Counted from the first letter of the stretch, positions 49,201 through 59,183 are shown. The stretch: DNA of 64,000 nucleotides from Shewanella psychropiezotolerans (GCF_007197555.1 NZ_CP041614.1:3030001-3094000), one strand, 5' to 3'. The notes: generated by a model not told the origin, from the letters alone. A program made the numbers and translations.

Positions 49201-52200
49201 CAGAATTGACTTATCACCAGCTCATTGAGCAAGTACATCAAGATCAGATCGCTGGGCAACAATATCAAGATGTGCCATTCGAAAAGCTGGTTGAAGCACT
49301 GAGTATCGATCGAGATTTAAGCAGACACCCTATTTTTCAGGTTATGTTCGGCGTGCAGAGCTTTGGTCAATTGGATAATAAGGAAGAGGATGGCCGCACA
49401 CCGCTACTCCCCTATGAAATAAAAGAGCCCACTGATGAAATAGCTCGCTTTGATTTGGCTGTATTTATTGATGACAGTCGGGATGAAATACAAGGGCATG
49501 TATCTTATAAAACCAGTCTGTTCAACGCTGCAACGATATCCAGTTATATTAACCGTTTTACACAGTTGCTAGCATGTATTCTGCACTCTCCAGACGACGC
49601 AATACGGACACTCTCTATCCTGACAAGGGAGGAGGAGCACATCATTCTCCATGACTGGAATCACAGCCAATGTGATTATCCAAATCAGTCAACCATTGCT
49701 GAATTATTCCAACGCCAAGTTGAGCTTTGCCCGGATAACATTGCCCTCGTCTGTCGTGAGACACAGCTTACCTATCAAGAGTTAAACAGCAAATCAAATG
49801 CTTTAGCCAACGTGATTCGCCAGACATACAAGCAACGAACGGGGGCTGATATGAAGCCGGGCACACTCATTCCCTTGTGTTTCGACAGATGCCTGGAGAT
49901 GGTGATCAGTATACTGGCAGTATTTAAGGCCGGTGGCGCCTACGTTCCCATCGATCCAAATTATCCAAGCGAGCGAATAGATTACATACTGAGTGATATT
50001 TGTGCGGCGTTTATTCTGAGTAAGCGCTGTTTTGTGCAACACAATAAAACGGAATCGAGTTCGAATAAACCCGATAATCAGCACATAAATCGACCACTCT
50101 TCTTTGACGATTTTGCCGTGGTTGCCGATCTTGATGAGGCCTTCTATCATCATGCTGAGCCTAACCGCCCTCCATTTTCTGCTGCCACGGATCTTGCGTA
50201 TGTCATTTATACGTCAGGAACAACGGGCCAGCCTAAAGGGGTGATGGTGACTCATCGTGCTTTAGCTTATTACACCTATATGTTCATTGAAACCGTTAGT
50301 GTAGACAAAATTAATTCTGCCTTTGTATTAAACTACTGCTTTGATGCGTCACTACCAACCATATTTTCTGGTTTATTAACGTCAGGCACAACAACGATAC
50401 TCGATAACATCAATGATTTTACCTCTCAGGATTTGGTGGCATATCTACAAGCCGAGAAGATCAATACGTTAAGGCTTACCCCTTCAATGCTGATGTCATG
50501 TCAAGATGAGTTGGTAAAATATAACACGCGACTTAGCCTCGTCTTGGGGGGAGAGCCCATAAATTATGCAGCGGTAAATGCATTACGCTCAAATAGTCAT
50601 ATAAAACTCTTTAATCAATACGGTCCAACGGAGTGCACCGTCGGCAGCACCGTCAAGCCCATTAGTGAAGATGTCTCTGTACAAAACATAGGGAAACCCT
50701 ATGCTGGCAAACGGCTATATATACTTGATCAGTCGAAGCAACTCTCTCCAATTGGGCTAATTGGTGAGCTCTATATTGGAGGCGAAGGCTTAGCCACGGG
50801 GTATTTAAATCGTTCAGAGTTAACCCAAGAACGATTTGTCGCCAACCCCTATATGACGAAAGAAGACAAACAGAAAGGCTATACACGGTTATATAAAACG
50901 GGGGATCTTGGACGTTGGCTGGACAATGGGGATATTGAATATATTGGTAGAAACGATGATCAAATTAAACTTCGTGGTTACCGTATTGAGCTGGGAGAAA
51001 TTGAACATAAAATTCTGGCTCTTCCTGGAATAAAAGCAGCGTGTGTTTTATTACAACAGCAAGCCAATGCGAGTCATCACAAAAAATACGTGGTCGGCTA
51101 TTATCGATTAGAGGATAACGTACACATAACCGGTGATGTTATTTTACAACAATTGGCCATTCATCTTCCGGAATATATGTTACCCAGTCATGTCATTGAG
51201 GTCGATGCGTTCTCACTGACGGCCAATGGTAAATTGGACAAAAAAGCCTTGCCTAAACCTGAGTTCACTCAATCAGAGCATTATGAGACTCCCAGCAATG
51301 AATACGAAAGAAAAATCGGGGTTATCTGGCAGGAAATTCTAGGGTTAGAGCGTGTGGGCATGACTGATGACTTCTTCCGTATTGGTGGTGACTCCATCAC
51401 CTCTATCCAAGTCGCGAGCCGAATTCGACGAATGGGTTTAAACTGCCAAGTTAAGAATGTCTTCGAATACAGGACGGTGAAACGCCTGTGTCAATATCTA
51501 TTGAGCTCAGACTCGTCCGTAAAAATGCAATCAGAAGAGGGAACATTAAGGGGGAACTCGGTTTTTTACCCATCCAAGCGTGGTTTATAAATCAAGTCTG
51601 TTCTGGCAAGATACGGAATGAAAATCACTGGAATCAGAGCTTTCTTGTCAAAGTACCACAGTTAGATTGTGACATTATGCCAGAAGTTATTCGCCAACTT
51701 ATTAGTTACCACGATATTCTACGAGTCCGCTATACGAAACAACAAGACACTTGGTTGCAAAGTTATCAGGCTTCGATGGAACAACCAGAGCTTAAAGTGC
51801 TAGATGTTAGGCAGTATAGTGATGATGAACTGAACGCAGTACTCACAGACTGGCAAAGTCATTTTGACTTACAGCAAGGTCCACTCTTTCAGTGCGCCTA
51901 CCTTTACGGATATCGAGACTCAAGCGCGAGACTGTTCTTTTCATTGCATCACATGATTGTGGATTCAGTAAGCTGGCGCATATTGATAGAGAATTTCAAA
52001 ACCTTGTATGAAGGAGGCACTCTAGAAAAGAAAGGCACGAGCTACCGACAATGGGTCAATGAAGTACGACGCTATCCTGACATTAACCCTGATGAAGACA
52101 TGTTTTGGCAAAGACAGGTCGATGTTCTTGCAGATTGTCACTCGCTATTAGACCGAGAAGACAAAGGCCAACCTGTTTGTTTTCATGAAATAACGTTAAA

Positions 52201-53607
52201 CCAGGAGCTGACATCTGCACTCTTGCAAACCGCAAATAGGCCCTATCATACGGCGATTAATGAGCTGTTGCTTACCGCCTTGGTCTACGCTTTAAAACAC
52301 ATATCTGGGAAAGATATCCATGGGATCACTTTAGAAGGCCATGGAAGAGAACACCTCAGCGACTCGATAGATCACAGTCATACCGTTGGATGGTTTACCA
52401 GTAAGTTTCCCGTTAAGCTTCAAGTGCAGCACGACCTTGCTGTGACAATAAGAGGCATAAAACACCTGTTACGCAGTATTCCAAATAAAGGGATTGGGTT
52501 TGGTGCTTTTGTGGCTAATCAGTCACAGTCACCAGCACCAAGCTATGACTTTAATGATATGCCTGAAATCAGTTTTAACTATCTAGGTCGCTTCGACGCT
52601 ATTGAAGGCTATTGGCAAGTCGTCAATGAAAACAGCGGCCAGAGCGTTTCACAAGACAACCCCATGCTAAATGTCCTCAACATCAATGGCATGATCAATG
52701 ACGGGAAATTATATTTTGGCATTCATTCAAAACTCTCAGCAATACAAGCCATAGAGTTCTCAGAAGCTTTTCAGAAAACACTGGAAACGGTCATTACGCA
52801 TTGTTGTGAACAAGATAAACGGCAGGGGTATATCGCTCACCCAGAAGACTTTAACGACTTTGTTCCCTATGAAATGGTTAATGAGACAATCAACCAACAA
52901 CCGATCTTTATTTTTCCCCCAGGAGGCGGCGGTGCTGAATCATTCTACAGTAACCTGGTACCTCATATGGCGGATCATAAACTGGTGTTATTTAACAACT
53001 ACTACGATTTTATCAATGAGAAAAAAGGCGAGCAATCGACAGATAGCCTCACCTTTGAAACGCTCGCGATATTCTATATTGACTATATCAAGCAACTACA
53101 AATCAAAGGGCCCTATCTCTTTATGGGCTGGAGCTTTGGTGGGGTACTGGCCTTTGAGATAACCAAACAGCTGACCGCTTTGGGAGATAAGGTCAGCCAT
53201 TTAGTGTTACTTGATTCTTATTTCAATTATAAGGAAGCATGGAATCACTCTACGTTCACTGCGCGCGCGCAATTTGAGAGAAACGTGAATTATCAGTACC
53301 AACCTAAGCCATTTCGTTGCCCCGATCCAATAAAAGTGACCTTGTTCAAAGCAAAACACGTTGATGAAGGCAATGTCCCTCACGGTGTCGTCAATGACAG
53401 CGTAGAGGGGACTATGCTGAAAATTATAGGAGCATCCATGCCTATTATGTGAATAATATTGAGGACAACCATGTCAATCAATATATCAGCCATGCGGATA
53501 TCAATATCATCCCGATGGAGGCATCACACAATAGCTGGGTTAACAATCGCCAAGTCATACAAGAAATAGTGGACGTTTTAAATACCCCAACCCACCCCAT
53601 CGGGTAG
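40240..53607 (+). CDS. hybrid NRPS-PKS, TubC-C-A-T-KS-AT-KR-ACP-C-A-T-E-TE (joined across three frameshifts)
   Basis: N-terminal TubC-type docking domain (to 40430), C4 40450-41810, A4 41880-43460 (code DAFWLGGTF, valine type), T4 43500-43720, KS 43770-45070 (catalytic Cys codon 44281 in TACSTG), AT 45360-46290 (GHSIGEY and HAYH, malonyl type), KR 46490-47900 (YCAANSY), ACP 48010-48220, C5 48270-49640, A5 49690-51250 (DAPRVGQVG, not assigned), T6 51290-51500, E 51560-52870 (HHMIVDSVSWR), TE 52900-53607 (GWSFGG). G runs 47214-47220 and 51550-51554 and a C run near 53436 each lack one base. No DH or ER is present, so the polyketide step should leave a beta-hydroxyl. Confidence 0.9.
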
Positions 53608-53610
53608 GTC

Positions 53611-54842
53611 ATGACAGCCATTAATAACAAGGCGAAATTGTTTTCCCTATGCATGGTGCTTTTTATCGATGCGATTGGCTCAGGTTTGATTTTACCCATT
53701 CTTCCTGAGCTGTTTTTCAACCCTGAATATGGCTTATTACAAGGTTATGCTTTCCATAATACGAATGTGATCTATGGGATCACCCTCGCGGTTTTTCCAT
53801 TGGCCAGCTTATTTGGAAAGTATTTATTTGGAGCACTGTCTGATCATGTGGGGAGAAAGAAGACGATCATCGCGGGCCTTAGCATTATTCTGCTTTCTTA
53901 CTTACTCAGTATCATCGCGATAATGATAGACAGTATCCCACTTTTTATCCTGGCCCGCTTCATTACAGGGTTTGGTGCCGGTACCTATACCGCTGTCTAT
54001 GCCATGATCGCGGATATGAGTAAAACGATTGAAAGAAAAATGACCAATTTTAAATGGCCTGCTCTCGCCACCGTTTTAGGCTTTATTGTGGGTCCTATTC
54101 TTGGTGGGGCATCTGGTATCGCCCATGGGCAACTATCGCTAGTGATTCCTTTTGCCATTGGTTTTATATTAACGTTATTGAACATATTTAAAGCAAAGGC
54201 CTCGCTCGAAGAAAATGTGGTCGTTCAGGGGAGCCACCATTTCAGCCCATTATTTTTTTTTAAAGAGTCGTATCATTATCTACTCTCTATAAAAAACAAA
54301 AAGCTGATTAAGTATCTCCTCGGCAGCTATTTAGTGTTTCAGTTTGCAATCGGCTTGTATATCCAATCCATTAGCCTCTATTTGTCAGAGTATTGCCACT
54401 TTACAACCAATCAGATAGGTTTCTTCTACGTCGTGATGGGGGGGCGATTCTGTTGAATACTCTCGTTATACAAAAAAGGATCCAGGACAGATCGAGTCCG
54501 CTAGAAATAACCACTAACATTTCACTGGTGGGGATTGTAGTGTTTGGTATTCTCGAAATATCAAGACTGCTCTTAGAAGATAATATTATGATTACATTTA
54601 TCGTTTCATTTGTAGTCTATATTTTGCTCAATGTGAGTGTCAGTGTCTATACGGCTTTATTGTCTGAGCACACCTCAAGTTCAGAACAGGGAAGAATCAT
54701 TTCGTTATCAGGTCAGGCCTATTCGCTTACTTGGTTTCTCGCAAGCCTGTTTATTGGCGTCCCAAGAGCGAATGATTTCTTACTACTTATCTGTATCACT
54801 TTTCTGTTTCTGAGCTTATTATTTATTCGCAAGTTGCAATAG
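53611..54842 (+). CDS. MFS exporter (joined across one frameshift)
   Basis: The ATG is three bases after the thioesterase stop. About 410 residues with 12 predicted membrane helices, including the MFS loop motif GALSDHVGRKKT after helix 2 and FITGFGAGTYTAVYAMIADM. The frame breaks at seven G (54438-54444); one more G joins FFYVVMGG to AILLNTLVIQKRIQD and the rest. It resembles tetracycline-resistance type drug:proton antiporters. Location in the operon implies export of, or self-resistance to, the peptide. Confidence 0.85.
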
Positions 54843-54905
54843 CATAGCGTTTCGATCCAGCTTATAAAATAACTTCATTCATATTGTTAATATAGGTAAC
54901 CGTTT

Positions 54906-55610
54906 GTGATGGCAAACAATGAATTCGTCCAGAAAATCGAGAACAAATCCCTACTTGAACTAAAGCTTGCAACCTGGAGCAAAACCTCATATGCCGCTTC
55001 AAATTATGATGAACGACTCTTCCTGCAATATAACTTCAAGTTTCCATCAGAGTTAAAGGGCGCGGTGCCAAAGCGTTGTGCAGAATTTTTGGCGGGAAGG
55101 TTAGTTGCTCGTCAGGCGTTACAGCAACTAACTAACGAACCACATCAAGTACTAAGTGCGTACGATAGAGCGCCCATTTGGCCATCTGGTATCATTGGCT
55201 CCATCACTCATACGAGTACACAAGCAATAGCGGTGACAGCATATAGGCGACACCATCAAATTATTGGAGTTGATCTAGAAAACTGGATTGAAACTGAAGT
55301 CGCTCGAGAAATCTCTTCTGAAATTATAGACTCCCGTGAAAGTGAGCTCATTACCCACAGTAAGCTTGAATTCAACCAAGGACTCACTCTTCTTTTTTCG
55401 GCAAAAGAAAGTTTATACAAAGCGTTATACCCGAAAGTGAAATACTTTTTTGGTTTTGAATGTGCTCAGGTCAACACTGTTGATATTGATACGGGACAAT
55501 TTTTTATTTCATTGACTTGCGATCTGAACAACGATTACCCCAAAGGATGGGGAATTAAAGGGCGCTTCCTGCAAGAAAAAGACACGATTCTCACTCTTAT
55601 TAATGGCTAA
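54906..55610 (+). CDS. 4'-phosphopantetheinyl transferase (EntD/Sfp type)
   Basis: About 234 residues. The conserved motifs are IGSITHTSTQAIAVTA, the magnesium-binding IIGVDLENW, and FSAKESLYKALYPKV near the C terminus. These enzymes move phosphopantetheine from CoA onto the T and ACP domains, so this one should activate the six carriers of the two giant proteins. GTG 54906 with AGG nine bases upstream is preferred; ATG 54909 is possible. It is the last gene of the cluster; IS6 debris starts 19 bases downstream. Confidence 0.9.
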   Translation: MMANNEFVQKIENKSLLELKLATWSKTSYAASNYDERLFLQYNFKFPSELKGAVPKRCAEFLAGRLVARQALQQLTNEPHQVLSAYDRAPIWPSGIIGSITHTSTQAIAVTAYRRHHQIIGVDLENWIETEVAREISSEIIDSRESELITHSKLEFNQGLTLLFSAKESLYKALYPKVKYFFGFECAQVNTVDIDTGQFFISLTCDLNNDYPKGWGIKGRFLQEKDTILTLING

Positions 55611-55629
55611 TGAAGGAGAGCATAAAAAA

Positions 55630-55797
55630 GGATTCTGTCGCAAACTGAGGTCTCGCCGCGATAATTTGAGGGCGCCAGATCTCTCAGATACAATTAGGCC
55701 GCCAAAGAATAAAATGGTTCCCATGGTGTCATCATTTAAGTGGTGTCCATTTGTCCTTGCTTAATCATGGACCAAAGCTCAACATCGCGACAGAACC
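55630..55797. mobile_element. 168-bp IS6-derived miniature element
   Basis: GGATTCTGTCGC at 55630 and GCGACAGAACC ending at 55797 are inverted copies of the IS6-type terminal sequence. The interior matches the right end of the IS6 element at 20440-20540 (GCCGCCAAAGAATA, CCATTTGTCCTT), degenerate. No transposase is left. This is a MITE-like deletion derivative or two nearby ends after deletion. Confidence 0.6.
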
Positions 55798-55960
55798 GAA
55801 GGTTATTGTCGGAGCTGTTACTAGAACCTTCCCCTATGGTTAGATGTGTCAATTGAACGAAGCCCCTCTCTAGATACACTTATCATAATACTCTTTGTCG
55901 TTCTTATAAAACGAAGGCACTGCACCTTTGGGGGGCTGACCCTGAGGGATCCCCACGAAT

Positions 55961-56383
55961 TTAATAGCATGCTTGTGGATCTCTGACTAAATCTAGCAGT
56001 GAGCTAATTGCTGCTCGCCAATGCGACTTCAGCATCGCAATTCTAGTGCCGCTATCATTCATCTTTAGACCCGTTTTAACATCCCTAAAGCTCTCTTCTA
56101 TCTGTATTCTCGTCGCATAAATTTTAATGGCTCTCTTAGCTGTGTCGGTGGACTCACATAATGATGTTGCCAGTAACCATGGCTCTTTTTCCCGCTCTGC
56201 GCTAGCACGAGAGCTTTTGCTTTTTCTAGCACCGTCACCCATGTGAAAAGTACCCAGGGTCTTGGCACGTGAACTAGCTAGACCGTATAGCTTTTTAATT
56301 GGAGCCCACTCGCTTTCTGCTACTTTTTTGCAGTGAGTCCGGTTTCTAACACGTCCAACATAATCCCATCCTATCAAGGCCAT
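55961..56383 (-). pseudogene. IS4-family transposase, C-terminal fragment
   Basis: The 140-residue frame contains IKIYATRIQIEESFRDVKTG, the Y(2)R(3)E(6)K motif of IS4-type transposases with the last catalytic Glu, and WLLATSLCES upstream of it. The N-terminal half with the first two catalytic Asp residues is absent, and the end differs from complete family members. It is a dead fragment, on the minus strand between the IS6 miniature element and the unknown gene at 56517. Confidence 0.75.
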
Positions 56384-56516
56384 TGGTATCGCTTTGTTCT
56401 GCTGTAATTTCAGATGGTTAAGGTTTGGTGGTGTAACATGCTAGGAGTGAGTGGTAATGTTTGCCGCCATTCTGCCGCCATTATTGAGTATGGTGAAATG
56501 ATGCTGAAGGCTTAAA

Positions 56517-56990
56517 TTAAAGCTGTCTTAGCCGTGGCAGGGCTTTTCTTATACCGTTTAGAATGCGACTCCAACCGATACGCTTTCGCCACAACTTACC
56601 ATCGACATAGGCGTCATAACAATCTATGCGATCACATCGTATCAGCTCAATTTTATGAACTATAGGTTCGCCAAAATCATAATCAGTAATCACAATCGTT
56701 CGACGCAAATGTGGTAGAGCCTGAGGGGCTTCAAGATCGTCGCCTTGAAGCTTAACGTGTTCTTTTTGCATTCGAAACAGGGTGGATTGGTCAACTTTCT
56801 GTTGATACTTTTTTGTGCGCTTGTACATTAAATAACTAAGACACCCATAATTCTTGCTCATAATTATTGATGGCTTTTCAAGCTGAACTAAGATGAAATT
56901 ATCACTAATAACGAAGACACCCAAGATTGTCAGGACACAATAACGAAGGCCATCTTCCTTAGAGTAAGAATGGGTGTCTTGGTTATACAA
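56517..56990 (-). CDS. hypothetical protein; N terminus lies in a repeat
   Basis: The open frame is 157 codons. The first 55 or so are encoded by the direct repeat 56830-56984 and probably are not part of the native protein. The remainder has FRMQKEHVKLQGDDLEAPQA, TIVITDYDFGEPIVHKIELI and RCDRIDCYDAYVDGKLWRKR, ending GIRKALPRLRQL. I have the impression of a conserved Shewanella/Vibrio hypothetical protein but cannot name it. The true start is uncertain. Confidence 0.4.
   Translation of the reverse strand: MYNQDTHSYSKEDGLRYCVLTILGVFVISDNFILVQLEKPSIIMSKNYGCLSYLMYKRTKKYQQKVDQSTLFRMQKEHVKLQGDDLEAPQALPHLRRTIVITDYDFGEPIVHKIELIRCDRIDCYDAYVDGKLWRKRIGWSRILNGIRKALPRLRQL
56830..56984 (+). repeat. direct repeat A, about 150 bp
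   Basis: Starts AAATAACTAAGACACCCATA and ends TGGGTGTCTTGGTT. Matches 58400-58540 nearly base for base, apart from a short insertion (TTCTTGCTC) and a few changes. It contains the inverted pair AAGACACCCA and TGGGTGTCTT. With repeat B it encloses the membrane hydrolase gene. Confidence 0.8.
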
Positions 56991-57178
56991 GAGCCCAAAG
57001 CCAGCATCAAAAAAAGCAAATTCCTATAGCATAAAGCATACCAATTAACTTCGACTAGGCATCGGTCAAGTCCAACAAGCAGCGCAACGCACAAATACTA
57101 AGACGTTAGGCTTTTTCCTCCATCTTCAATCTAAATGTTCTAATATAATAAATTATAATTTGTATTTTTAGGGGGGTT

Positions 57179-58333
57179 ATGAATAGGGATGAAAATATCA
57201 CTATTGTTATGGTCCACGGAACTTTCGCGCAAGAAGCATCATGGTCAAATAACATAGGTTCAACTCTACGCAATATAATTACTGATCATATTGGTATAAG
57301 TGTTTCTTTTCAGGCTTTCAATTGGAGTGGCAAAAATTCTCATAGCGAAAGGATAAAAGCTGCACGTAAACTTCATGTTCATTTAGAAAAAATTATACAA
57401 GAACCAACTTCTGGAAATATATATGTTATAGCTCATAGTCATGGTGGGAACGTAGCTTTTTACGCACTCAAAGATTCAGTGTTGCAAAGTAAAATTTCAG
57501 GAGTTATTTGTTTAGCAACACCGTATATACGATGCCACGAAAGAGATCTAGACATTGTAAAGCGTGTTTTATTTGCACCGCTTTGGCTTTTTATCATAGT
57601 CATACCAATTGTATTTATGATTGTGGCCGCATTCAATGAGGCTTGGATACTATATGCTATAAGTTTGGTCTTTCAATACTTTTGGATAACTAAGTATGAA
57701 TACTCAATATCGTTGGCAAAAAAAGTATTCACTCCGGTTAGCAGGCTATTTGATTGGATGAAAATAGTACAGCTTGACAGCGTTGTACGTATTTCTTTGC
57801 CTAACATACGAACTACACCTGTTTTATCGATAAATGTCCATGGAGATGAAGCTGAAAGGCACCTAAGAATAATTGAAAGATTTGGTAATGTGTTTTTACG
57901 CTATAGTCCATACGTTTTGGTTGGAGGAGGTGTTTTAGCTGTGCTAGGAGTTGTTCCTTGGTATCTAATAACATATGGGGTTGAAGGGCCTATAATAGGT
58001 TCTGGATCTGTGCAAGCAAAAATACTCATATTTATGACTATATTTGGTTGGTTAGTCATTTCTGGTATCTATTATTTAGTTGGGAGTATCTTTCCTAGTA
58101 TTATTCGAGGGCATATTGCTGGCTTTGGGTATGAAGGGATTTTAAAAAATGCATTATTACGGATATTTATAAATAAAAGTCCTGAGCAAGTTATATCTCT
58201 TACTGAAATTACCTACCACGTCGAGGTGGATAAAGGCTTGAAACATTCTTCGTTATATGAAAACAATGAAATCATTAAATATTTATGTAGCTGGATTTGT
58301 AAACAAGAAAGTCAGCTGATAGTTAAAACATAA
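57179..58333 (+). CDS. membrane-anchored alpha/beta hydrolase (lipase-like), 384 aa
   Basis: ATG 57179 follows AGGGGGG. The N-terminal 120 residues form an alpha/beta hydrolase: ITIVMVHGTFAQEASW (oxyanion HG) and YVIAHSHGGNVAFYAL (nucleophile Ser in H-S-H-G-G). Later ISGVICLATPYIRCHERDL follows. Then come two pairs of hydrophobic helices (LLWL-type FIIVIPIVFMIVAAF, and VLVGGGVLAVLGVVPWY with WLVISGIYYLVGSIF). A C-terminal GLKHSSLYENNEI may supply the catalytic His. The gene is more AT-rich than its neighbours and sits between two near-identical direct repeats. It may be a lipase effector or defence gene; this is inference. Confidence 0.7.
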   Translation: MNRDENITIVMVHGTFAQEASWSNNIGSTLRNIITDHIGISVSFQAFNWSGKNSHSERIKAARKLHVHLEKIIQEPTSGNIYVIAHSHGGNVAFYALKDSVLQSKISGVICLATPYIRCHERDLDIVKRVLFAPLWLFIIVIPIVFMIVAAFNEAWILYAISLVFQYFWITKYEYSISLAKKVFTPVSRLFDWMKIVQLDSVVRISLPNIRTTPVLSINVHGDEAERHLRIIERFGNVFLRYSPYVLVGGGVLAVLGVVPWYLITYGVEGPIIGSGSVQAKILIFMTIFGWLVISGIYYLVGSIFPSIIRGHIAGFGYEGILKNALLRIFINKSPEQVISLTEITYHVEVDKGLKHSSLYENNEIIKYLCSWICKQESQLIVKT

Positions 58334-58399
58334 TACAAGCCTAACTAATAGGATAGGCCGCGCGTAGCCGCGTCCTTATCCCAAGTGTTGTAAGAATAA

Positions 58400-58540
58400 A
58401 AATAACGAAGACACCCATAATTATTGATGTTTTTTCGAGCTGAACTAAAATGAAATTATCACTAATAACAAAGACACCCAAGATTGTCAGGACACAATAA
58501 CGAAGGCATCTTCCTTAGAGTAAGAATGAGTTTCTTGGTT
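58400..58540 (+). repeat. direct repeat B, about 140 bp
   Basis: Starts AAATAACGAAGACACCCATA and ends TTTCTTGGTT; near-identical to 56830-56984 in the same orientation. It begins 67 bases after the hydrolase stop and runs straight into the HEPN fragment at 58535-58897, which is truncated exactly there. Confidence 0.8.
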
Positions 58541-58553
58541 TTTTCGTTTCGGT

Positions 58554-58897
58554 GTGAGTACAGAAAAATATAACAAAGCCGCCTTCCTGTTACATCAAGC
58601 CACCGAACATTTCTACAGTGCTATCTTATTAGTGTTTACCCGCTATAAACCAAACGTCCATGATTTAAAAAAGCTCGGCAGCCGAGTGGCTGGTATTGAG
58701 CCTGAGTTTCTCACCGTGTTCCCGATGGGGACCGCCGACGGTTCAAACTCCTTCGCCAGGGCTATGTTAATGCCCGCTATAAACCCAGTTATGTGATCAC
58801 CAAAGAGGAACTTGAATGGCTTGGTGCGCGGGTGGAATATCTGCAAGAGCTCACAGAACGTCTGTGTAAAGCCAAGATCGCCAGTTATTTGGAGTAA
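58554..58897 (+). pseudogene. HEPN-domain fragment
   Basis: The frame reads VSTEKYNKAAFLLHQATEHF, YSAILLVFTRYKPNVHDLKK with the HEPN R-x5-H motif, and then shifts at 58735-58760, after which RYKPSYVITKEELEWLGARV and CKAKIASYLE complete the domain. It matches the C-terminal part of the decayed gene at 29038-29722. The nucleotidyltransferase half is absent, cut by repeat B. It is a decayed remnant. Confidence 0.75.
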
Positions 58898-59062
58898 CAT
58901 TGAATCGTGTCTTTTGAAGCCATGGCTGTGCGCTGTCGCCACTTTGCCGCCATTTGGTCATTTTTCGCCAATGAAAACGATGAGTAAATGGTTATTTTGG
59001 AAGAGTTTTACGCTGAATAAGGGGAGGGGCAGTGCGTAACAGATTGAATTTAAGCAATAAAA

Positions 59063-59100
59063 AAGGCCAACTATTCTTGTTATAAGAAGTGGTTGGCCTT
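59063..59100 (-). terminator. rho-independent terminator reading leftwards
   Basis: AAGGCCAAC (59063-59071) and GTTGGCCTT (59092-59100) pair; the loop has a further TTCTT/AAGAA pairing. On the minus strand the stem is followed by a run of U, so it ends transcription from the right. It serves the ssrA 3' fragment and, as things stand, the nrdAB-yfaE transcript. Confidence 0.8.
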
Positions 59101-59110
59101 TCTTAGTATT

Positions 59111-59165
59111 TGGTGGAGGCGGCGGGGCTCGAACCCGCGTCCAAAAAGCCTACATTACTGGCTTA
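59111..59165 (-). ncRNA. ssrA: orphan 3' end of tmRNA (ssrA)
   Basis: On the minus strand the sequence ends with GGACGCGGGTTCGAGCCCCG, CCGCCTCCACCA: the T arm and 3' acceptor end of tmRNA with encoded CCA, preceded by GTAGGCTTTTT. The remaining 300 or so nucleotides, including the 5' acceptor strand and tag-peptide region, are missing; yfaE coding sequence takes their place. The fragment is followed by a matching terminator. The ssrA 3' end is a well-known integration site of genomic islands, so this probably marks a past integration boundary. Confidence 0.8.
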
Positions 59166-59183
59166 AGAGAACTGACTGGTAGA

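Noticed and set aside
51488..53452. Separate E-TE gene starting at 51488
   Set aside because: Its first 20 residues read the T-domain region in the wrong frame. One G in the run at 51550-51554 fuses it to the preceding module, so it is the C-terminal part of the second giant protein.
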